The notes under the pieces were generated by a model. The model ran no database searches and had not been told where the DNA came from. It saw only the letters and a program-made list of their open reading frames with translations. Source: Roseovarius sp. Pro17 (lineage in GTDB: Bacteria; Pseudomonadota; Alphaproteobacteria; Rhodobacterales; Rhodobacteraceae). Taken from it: a stretch of DNA of 48,614 nucleotides. Location: NCBI RefSeq assembly GCF_035599575.1, contig NZ_CP141180.1:1-48614 (forward strand). The letters run 5' to 3'. The translations under genes and the position numbers were made by a program. Shown here in pieces: positions 43,493 to 48,614 of the stretch (positions within the stretch are counted from its first letter, which is position 1; every line of letters starts with the position of its first letter).

Positions 43493-44682
43493 ATTAGACG
43501 CTCCTCATCCTCAATCCCGTCATACATGCCAGGGTCCATCTCCTCCCAGAACGCCAGGATAGCGCGCGCGTTCAGCGCCGACATCCAGCCAAAGCGTTCG
43601 AAATCGGCCCGCGCCGCCGCGTCCTGGATGCCTGAGGCAAACAGGCGCTTGTCCGCATCGCGTTGCGTCGGGGTGCGGGCCTGCGCCGCCGCCTGCATCC
43701 GCCCCAAACGTTGCGCCCGCGCGCTGCCCGGAACCGTGGTCTGCGGTGCTTCAGCACCAAAATCTCCGGACAGGGCGGCACTGAGATAGCCCACCATGCT
43801 GCCGACATTCTTGCGCGCGGCGACGTATTCCAATTTTGCCGATACCTGATCCTCACCATGCGTCGTCAGCCATTGCCGGGCCAGCCGATCACTGACGCCG
43901 AGGTCGCGCAAGCGGGCATAGACCGGCCCGTGCCGCGCTGCCGTGCCATCGTCCAGATCCAGAATCGCCAGCTGCGGATTCTCCTTGATCAGGAACCGGA
44001 TGTCGGTGACCGCCCTGCCCCGCTTGCGAGTCTCGGGTGTGATAACGATATTGCTTGTCTTGTTCACCTCGGCGACGGCGGGTTTGATCACCTTGGCGTT
44101 CAGATGTTTGAAACTCTCGTAATAGCTGGACCCGTCGAGGCCCATGAGGCGGCGAAACATCTCCATAGACCACCAGCCGGTGCTGCCGGTGCGGATAAAA
44201 CGATAGCAGTTCTCATAAAGCGCCAGCGCATGACCGCTGGTGAACCGGCGCTGGATGTTCAGATTTATCAGCGCAAATACCTTGGGATCGTGCAGCTTCT
44301 CGGCCAGCGCTGGGGAATAGGCGTATTCGCACACGCCCCCTTTGAGCGTCGCATAACTTAGCAAGCTGCTGACACCCCATTCCTGCCGCCCGCTCGCATC
44401 CAGCATGTCCCACTCCGCCACAGTCTCTGCGAGGCCCTTCAGCGACTGCTTAAGCGTTGCTGTATCATTCGAGTTATAGCCGATCATCAAGCATAGCGTG
44501 CCCGCATCAATCTGATGGCTGCGCTGCGTGGTCAGTGTGTCGTAGGCATTCAGCAACAGCACATTCGACAACTTGCGCTGAAGCAGCGACAGCTTGCCCG
44601 AAACATGGATCGCCGCTACGTGTTTCTTGACCGCGGCGCGGCGCAAGGAGCCTGTCAGCCTCTCGCGGGGAATCTCTGTCAT
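43489..44682 (-). CDS. Plasmid replication initiator (Rep_3/RepB-type)
   Basis: This is a 397-residue initiator that would bind the iterons upstream and open the origin. The N-terminal half has the two winged-helix layout of Rep_3 proteins: 'KLSLLQRKLSNVLLLNAYD' (about residues 28-46), 'IDAGTLCLMIGYNSNDTATLKQSLKGL' (about 55-82), then 'ALALYENCYRFIRTGSTGWWSMEMFRRLMGL' (about 150-180), the most typical stretch. The C-terminal part is alanine-rich and variable. I chose the ATG at 44682 with GAGG upstream; a longer frame to 44787 would run across the promoter. It is the only replication gene in the window. It lies convergent to the LysR gene and divergent from parA. Confidence 0.88.
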   Translation of the reverse strand: MTEIPRERLTGSLRRAAVKKHVAAIHVSGKLSLLQRKLSNVLLLNAYDTLTTQRSHQIDAGTLCLMIGYNSNDTATLKQSLKGLAETVAEWDMLDASGRQEWGVSSLLSYATLKGGVCEYAYSPALAEKLHDPKVFALINLNIQRRFTSGHALALYENCYRFIRTGSTGWWSMEMFRRLMGLDGSSYYESFKHLNAKVIKPAVAEVNKTSNIVITPETRKRGRAVTDIRFLIKENPQLAILDLDDGTAARHGPVYARLRDLGVSDRLARQWLTTHGEDQVSAKLEYVAARKNVGSMVGYLSAALSGDFGAEAPQTTVPGSARAQRLGRMQAAAQARTPTQRDADKRLFASGIQDAAARADFERFGWMSALNARAILAFWEEMDPGMYDGIEDEERLI

Positions 44683-44704
44683 CGCTCGCCCTCGTTTTTT
44701 GGGT

Positions 44705-44733
44705 AGTATGCAACGAAAGGCACCCACGATCAA
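44705..44733 (-). promoter_or_regulatory. Promoter of the replication gene
   Basis: On the minus strand TTGATC (complement of 44728-44733), a 17-base spacer and CATACT (complement of 44705-44710) form a reasonable sigma-70 promoter 22 bases before the rep ATG. A degenerate iteron (44734-44749) abuts the -35, so Rep binding could regulate its own gene. Confidence 0.55.
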
Positions 44734-44903
44734 TCCATCATCGGGTTCTTGACCTCGGAGCGCGCGATGCTCTGCCCGGTCCCGCAAATGGGTACCTCGA
44801 TAAGGTCATCGCCACTAATATCATTCGTTGGGGACCCATCTACGGGCGAGTTATGAACAGGTGGTAACCAATGCGCACGCCAATCAGGCTGAAACAGGGT
44901 CGA
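44734..44903 (+). repeat. Degenerate iteron-like repeats before the main array
   Basis: Five weaker relatives of the origin iteron start at 44734, 44781, 44821, 44850 and 44888, each keeping an A/T-rich half followed by GGG or AGG and a short C-rich tail. Spacing is irregular (47, 40, 29 and 38 bases, then 38 to the main array). They could be extra Rep sites controlling copy number or rep expression. Confidence 0.4.
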
Positions 44904-44925
44904 ACCGCAGCTTGACACCCTTTAT

Positions 44926-45013
44926 CCCGCGAATCGGGACCAACCGACCTGAATCAGGGTGCCATTGCCCCTGCAAACAGGTCCCCTACCTCCTGTAATT
45001 GGGCGCCCATTCG
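44926..45013 (+). repeat. oriV: Iteron array: four 22-bp direct repeats (plasmid origin)
   Basis: Copies begin at 44926, 44948, 44970 and 44992, exactly 22 bases apart (two helical turns). Each starts with CC(C/T)G, has an A/T-rich middle, then a GG-rich core and CC near position 15-16: CCCGCGAATCGGGACC, CCTGAATCAGGGTGCC, CCTGCAAACAGGTCCC, CCTGTAATTGGGCGCC. The array lies between the rep and parA genes and ends against an AT-rich stretch, the standard layout of an iteron origin. Confidence 0.78.
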
Positions 45014-45070
45014 ATTATAACGTATTGATCTTATTCATTATATCAGACCTAAAGATTCTAAAATCCCTCA
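45014..45070. other. AT-rich stretch beside the iterons (probable DNA-unwinding element)
   Basis: Directly after the last iteron the sequence changes to strongly AT-rich DNA (for example ATTATAACGTATTG and ATTATATCAG), unlike the GC-rich plasmid around it. This is where strand opening is expected at an iteron origin. I see no perfect DnaA box; the nearest matches are poor. Confidence 0.55.
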
Positions 45071-45215
45071 AAGACTCTACAACTTTGCTGCTGCTTTCCT
45101 TCGATGAAATCATGATTTTCAATGAAAAAGCGATTGAAGGATTCACGACAGTCTCTGGATGTGCGATAGATTGCAACAGATCATACAAAGCACCGCACAT
45201 CCCAAAGGGAATGAA

Positions 45216-46604
45216 ATGACCACAGGCAAAGATCCCCTCCCCCCGTATTTCAATATCGATCCAGCCGCAGCGGCTGCCAAGCTATCGGATCCTGTAGGAA
45301 CCGCCCGATTCGCAAAAGCTGCGGCCTTCGCAAGCAAGGGTCGGCAAGATCTAGCACGGCGGGGTTATGCCCCTGACGGAAAAAAGCGGCTGCGCCGGTT
45401 TTCCACATGGGAGATCTGCAAATATTTGATCCCGGTAGCTGCGGCCCACTTCCGCCGCGTGCTGAAGAAATATCCCGATTTGCCGCAAGGCACGGGCGAA
45501 GGAAATTCCAAGTGGTTCTCGCTGGAGGATGTTCTGCGTCTTCGCCAGCATTTTGCCGCCGAGGGTGCGTCGGGGCGCGAATACCTTCCCTATCGTCCTG
45601 AGGGTTTGCCTGCCAAGATCGTGGCGGTTTCGAACTTTAAGGGGGGCACCTCGAAAACGACGACAACAGCCCATTTAGCGATGTCTGCTGCCCTCGACGG
45701 CTATAAGGTTCTGGTGATTGATCTGGACAGCCAAGGCTCGCTGACCTCGATAATGGGCGGCGATGTGCCCGATGAGTGGTCGACCGCCTTTCCGCTTTTG
45801 GCCAAGGATTATGCACAGGCAGTTCAGGCAGAAAATACCGTACGCGAGGCTAGAGGAGAGCCGCCACTTCCATTTGATGAGACATTGACCGAGGCGCTCA
45901 AGGTTTCGCCGCGAAACATCATCCAAAGCACGCACTGGCCGAATATCGACCTGCTGGGCGCGCAGTTGAACCTGTACTGGGCCGAATTTCAGATACCCGT
46001 CTGGCGCATGGGTTTGCGTAGCTGGCAGCTGTGGGACGCGTTGACGAACGCGCTGACGGATGAAGGAGTTGTCGATGACTACGACATCATCTTTCTCGAT
46101 ACACCACCGGCGCTTGGGTACCTCACCATTAATGCGCTCGCGGCCGCCGACATTCTGTTGGTGCCGCTGGGTGCATCATTCCTTGAGTTTGACAGCACTG
46201 GGCGGTTTTTTGACATGCTTTATTCAACATTCGCAAGCGTCGAGGAGGGCGAAAATGCGGTGCGACGGCGCGATGGATTGCCAGAAATCAGTTTTGAGTG
46301 GGATGCTGTGCGCGCACTGATCACCCGTTTTGACGCGAACCAACAGACTGATTTGGCAAACGTGATCCAGGCCTATTTTGGGGATTTTATGACCACTTAC
46401 AGGCAGGAAATGACCGCCATGGTCGGCCAAGCAGGTGAGCAGGTGAATGGCATCTACGAGGCTGACTATCGTGAGTTCAATCGCGATACCTATGTCCGGG
46501 GTCGCGAAACATTCGATCGGACCTGGGCGGAAGTTAAAGAATTGATCATTGGTACATGGTACCGAGATGTGCAGACGCGCACGCAGGAGGCTCAAAATGG
46601 CTAA
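45216..46604 (+). CDS. parA: ParA-type partition ATPase
   Basis: This is a 462-residue ATPase that drives plasmid segregation. An N-terminal helix-turn-helix region (about residues 55-110, 'RLRRFSTWEICKYL') suggests the type Ia form, which also represses its own promoter. The deviant Walker A K-G-G-T-S-K-T-T is at 142-149, Walker A' 'VLVIDLDSQGSLT' follows, and Walker B 'YDIIFLDTPPALG' is near 290. I chose ATG 45216 with AAGGGA five bases upstream. Its stop overlaps the parB start by 8 bases (ATGGCTAA). It is divergent from rep across the origin. Confidence 0.93.
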   Translation: MTTGKDPLPPYFNIDPAAAAAKLSDPVGTARFAKAAAFASKGRQDLARRGYAPDGKKRLRRFSTWEICKYLIPVAAAHFRRVLKKYPDLPQGTGEGNSKWFSLEDVLRLRQHFAAEGASGREYLPYRPEGLPAKIVAVSNFKGGTSKTTTTAHLAMSAALDGYKVLVIDLDSQGSLTSIMGGDVPDEWSTAFPLLAKDYAQAVQAENTVREARGEPPLPFDETLTEALKVSPRNIIQSTHWPNIDLLGAQLNLYWAEFQIPVWRMGLRSWQLWDALTNALTDEGVVDDYDIIFLDTPPALGYLTINALAAADILLVPLGASFLEFDSTGRFFDMLYSTFASVEEGENAVRRRDGLPEISFEWDAVRALITRFDANQQTDLANVIQAYFGDFMTTYRQEMTAMVGQAGEQVNGIYEADYREFNRDTYVRGRETFDRTWAEVKELIIGTWYRDVQTRTQEAQNG

Positions 46605-47703
46605 ACGTAGGAAACTGGAGGCGCCGAGCGCCGAAGAAATCAATAAGATTGAGGATGAGTTTCGCCGCGAAACCGTGAGCCGGCCGTCGCTGGGTGGCGG
46701 GGCGCCGATAGCGCAGGTGGCGGGCGAGGCGGCGCAGCAAATGCAGACAGCCAGTGCCGAAATCAGGGCAGGGCAAGCGCGTTTCGCCGCTGAAGTACAG
46801 GAATTCCGTGCGGCTCGTGACGCCGGGTTGGTTATGGCCGAAATCCCGCTGAACAAGATTGATCCGGATGCGATGGTGCGCGACCGGATCGACTTGGCCG
46901 AAGATGATATGATGGAACTGCGCCAGTCTATCGCGACCAGCGGTTTGCGCTTGCCAATTGAGGTGTTTGAACTGGCGAGTCCGCGCGAAAGCGGTGAAAA
47001 ATATGCGCTGATTTCCGGTTACAGACGCTACATGGCAGTTCGCGCGCTTCATGGTCTGACCGGTAACAGCACCTATTCAGTTATTCGCGCCATTGTTAGG
47101 CCGAGGGCAGAGGCCGATGTCGCATTTGTGTCTATGGTCGAAGAGAATGAGGTGCGTGCCCAGCTTACACCGTTCGAGCGGGGGCGTATCGCTGTCATCT
47201 CGGCGCAGCAGGGTGCGTTCGTTAATGTCGAGGATGCAGTGGACCGTCTCTACGCGACGGCCTCAAAGGCGAAGCGTAGCAAGATTCGGTCGTTCGCGAT
47301 GATTTTCGAAGAACTGGGCGACATGCTGACCTTCCCAGAGGCGCTAACTGAAAAGCGGGGTCTTCGTCTGGCTCAGGCGCTGCGCAGCGGTGGCGATGCT
47401 GTGCTGCGTGACGCGATGGCGCGGCGGGTTCCTGAGAACCCTGAGCAGGAGTGGGCCACCGTCGAATCGGTAATTGCCCAGCCGGGCGAGGCCCATCAGG
47501 ATCGCTCGCGGGGTGGGCGGCCTGCGCGCCAGGGGACGTCTGGTTGGCAGGGCGCGGATGTGCTCGAGACCAGTTCGGGCATTACGATTCGAAAAAAGCG
47601 GGATGATCGGGGTTACACCCTTCGATTCGAGGGCGCCGGACTGGATGGTGATCTGATGGATTCTCTCATGATGGAAATTCAAGCCATGCTGGATCGCCCA
47701 TAA
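46597..47703 (+). CDS. parB: ParB-type partition protein
   Basis: This is a 368-residue centromere-binding protein. The ParB/sulfiredoxin-like CTP-binding domain is at about residues 82-165: 'IPLNKIDPDAMVRDRIDLAEDD', then 'LRLPIEVFEL' and the G-Y-R-R box. A helix-turn-helix region covers about 185-260 ('LTPFERGRIAVISAQQGAF'). The C-terminal segment ends with 'DGDLMDSLMMEIQAML', probably the dimer helix. The start is ATG 46597 behind a perfect AGGAGG, overlapping the parA stop. A palindrome resembling parS lies 2 bases after its stop. Confidence 0.92.
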   Translation: MAKRRKLEAPSAEEINKIEDEFRRETVSRPSLGGGAPIAQVAGEAAQQMQTASAEIRAGQARFAAEVQEFRAARDAGLVMAEIPLNKIDPDAMVRDRIDLAEDDMMELRQSIATSGLRLPIEVFELASPRESGEKYALISGYRRYMAVRALHGLTGNSTYSVIRAIVRPRAEADVAFVSMVEENEVRAQLTPFERGRIAVISAQQGAFVNVEDAVDRLYATASKAKRSKIRSFAMIFEELGDMLTFPEALTEKRGLRLAQALRSGGDAVLRDAMARRVPENPEQEWATVESVIAQPGEAHQDRSRGGRPARQGTSGWQGADVLETSSGITIRKKRDDRGYTLRFEGAGLDGDLMDSLMMEIQAMLDRP

Positions 47704-47705
47704 GA

Positions 47706-47720
47706 GTTTCGCCACGAAAC
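47706..47720. promoter_or_regulatory. parS: Candidate parS site
   Basis: GTTTCGCCACGAAAC is a perfect 6-base inverted repeat with a 3-base centre, 2 bases after the parB stop. Its half-sites GTTTC and GAAAC are the same as in the classical parS sequence (TGTTTCACGTGAAACA), with one extra base in the middle. There is no T-run, so it is not a clear terminator. Confidence 0.5.
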
Positions 47721-47752
47721 CTAGTACGGCGATGATGAGACCATTGATTGGC

Positions 47753-47773
47753 GCTGACTGCTGACTGCTGACT
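47753..47773 (+). repeat. Three tandem 7-bp repeats
   Basis: GCTGACT is repeated three times without interruption (47753-47759, 47760-47766, 47767-47773) between the parS candidate and the next palindrome. The function is unknown. Confidence 0.6.
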
Positions 47774-47776
47774 TGG

Positions 47777-47792
47777 TTGCGGGTGCCCGCAA
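47777..47792. promoter_or_regulatory. Second palindrome downstream of parB
   Basis: TTGCGGGTGCCCGCAA is a 16-base palindrome except for its two central bases. It lies 57 bases after the first palindrome and could be another ParB or regulator site, or a hairpin in the transcript. No T-run follows. Confidence 0.45.
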
Positions 47793-47976
47793 TGACGATG
47801 GACGGAATATTGTATATTAATTTCAATGAGTTGAGTCGATTTTTTGAACGGGGCGGAATATTCTTACAGGAATATCGCAGCAAACACGCATAGGCGCTTG
47901 TCGAACAAGCCGGCCCCACTACCCTTATCCAAAGCTGTCTTGCGGTCCCACGACACTACAGCGACAATAGCGCGCA

Positions 47977-48614
47977 ATGACGGATACTCATCATATGGCA
48001 GGCTTTGCAAACGAAGAGGCGCTGAATTCTCTCATCGCGTGCCCGCACTGCGACCTTGTCTATTCGACCCCCGCGGTCGAAAAGAACCAACGTGCTTATT
48101 GCCAGCGCTGCCACTCGGTGCTGATCGCGCCGCGGCGTAAGGCGGGGAAGCGGCTGATCGCGCTGGCGCTGACCATTCTCATCCTGATTATCGGCGCGAT
48201 GTTCTTTCCGTTTCTGTCGATTGGGGCAGGGGGGCTGCATCATGGCACATCTCTTGTGCAGACCAGTCTGGCCTTCAAGGGCTCGCTGGCCATCCTCGCG
48301 CCGGCGATCTTGGGGTTCATCGTCATTATTCCGATGGTGCGGCTGACGCTGCTGATCTATGTGCTGACACCCATCATTCAGGACAAGCCGCCCGCGCCGC
48401 TGGCGCGCCACGCCTTTCGCCTCGCCGAAGACCTCACGCCCTGGTCCATGGCCGAGATTTTCGCCATCGGCTGCGCTGTCGCGTTGGTCAAGCTGAGCGA
48501 TCTGGCCGAGGTCAGTCTGGGCCCCGCCGCATGGATGTTCGCGATACTGATGATCATCGTCGTGGCAACTGATGCGTTGATGTGCCGCTATTCGATCTGG
48601 AAGTCGCTCGAACC
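47977..48614 (+). CDS. pqiA: PqiA-family membrane protein, first of two (PqiA-1), crosses the window ends
   Basis: The frame from ATG 47977 stays open to the last base. Joining the window end to its start gives codon CC|A then TGA at bases 2-4, so the full product has 213 residues. It shows a zinc-ribbon-like pair, C-P-H-C (about residues 23-26) and C-Q-R-C (about 42-45), then about four hydrophobic segments, starting with 'LIALALTILILIIGAMFF' (about 60-77). This is the first PqiA domain, split from the second one encoded at base 1; E. coli has both in one chain. No strong ribosome-binding site is seen, and ATG 47995 is a possible alternative start. Confidence 0.88.
   Translation, partial: MTDTHHMAGFANEEALNSLIACPHCDLVYSTPAVEKNQRAYCQRCHSVLIAPRRKAGKRLIALALTILILIIGAMFFPFLSIGAGGLHHGTSLVQTSLAFKGSLAILAPAILGFIVIIPMVRLTLLIYVLTPIIQDKPPAPLARHAFRLAEDLTPWSMAEIFAIGCAVALVKLSDLAEVSLGPAAWMFAILMIIVVATDALMCRYSIWKSLE

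Noticed and set aside
1..48614. Conjugation, relaxase, integrase, CRISPR, rRNA or tRNA genes
   Set aside because: I looked for relaxase and type IV secretion proteins, tyrosine recombinases, regularly spaced repeats and structural RNAs and saw none. The only evenly spaced repeats are the 22-bp iterons, which are contiguous and lack spacers.

Overview
The window reads as one complete circular plasmid of 48,614 bp from an alphaproteobacterium, most likely a marine Rhodobacteraceae (Roseobacter-group) member. This rests on high GC, the style of the ABC/LysR/DAO catabolic clusters, a soluble PhoR, the Rep plus ParAB layout, and many 1- to 4-base stop/start overlaps. No species can be named. Circularity is seen directly: the last gene (pqiA-1, from 47977) runs off the end without a stop, and joining base 48614 to base 1 completes its codon and gives a TGA that overlaps the ATG at base 1.

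Layout. (1) 47977-48614 joined to 1-3312: an intermembrane lipid-transport operon, pqiA-1, pqiA-2, pqiB, pqiC. (2) 3336-11020: a PotABCD-type ABC transporter and a LysR regulator on the minus strand, divergent from an M20 amidohydrolase and a dimethylargininase-like (DDAH) hydrolase. A 115-bp double palindrome lies in the divergent gap. (3) 11150-15498: an RND efflux pump (adaptor plus AcrB-like pump). (4) 15499-20150: a decayed accessory stretch with a small lipoprotein, a luciferase-like oxidoreductase bracketed by 18-bp inverted repeats, an orphan small protein and remnants of branched-chain amino-acid ABC ATPase genes. (5) 20156-25753: a LacI-controlled operon of an ABC importer and a class III metallophosphodiesterase, with a perfect LacI-type operator. 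(6) 25872-33133: a full phosphate regulon, phoR, pstS, pstC, pstA, pstB, phoU, phoB, with a PHO box before pstS. (7) 33130-33978: a RES/Xre toxin-antitoxin pair whose toxin stop overlaps the phoR start. (8) 34045-43492: a catabolic cluster of cupin, enolase-superfamily enzyme, GMC oxidoreductase, a second PotABCD-type importer, a DAO-family FAD oxidase and a divergent LysR. (9) 43489-47792: the replication and partition module, a Rep_3-type initiator, a 22-bp iteron array, an AT-rich stretch, parA, parB and parS-like palindromes.

How it works together. The plasmid is dominated by uptake: four binding-protein-dependent ABC importers (two polyamine-type, one probably for an organophosphorus compound, one for phosphate), each paired with regulators and hydrolases or oxidases. 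All four have a strong stem-loop just after the binding-protein gene. It is kept by ParAB and probably by the toxin-antitoxin pair. I see no conjugation, relaxase, complete transposase, rRNA, tRNA or CRISPR genes. Substrates of the three non-phosphate importers are not determined by the sequence.
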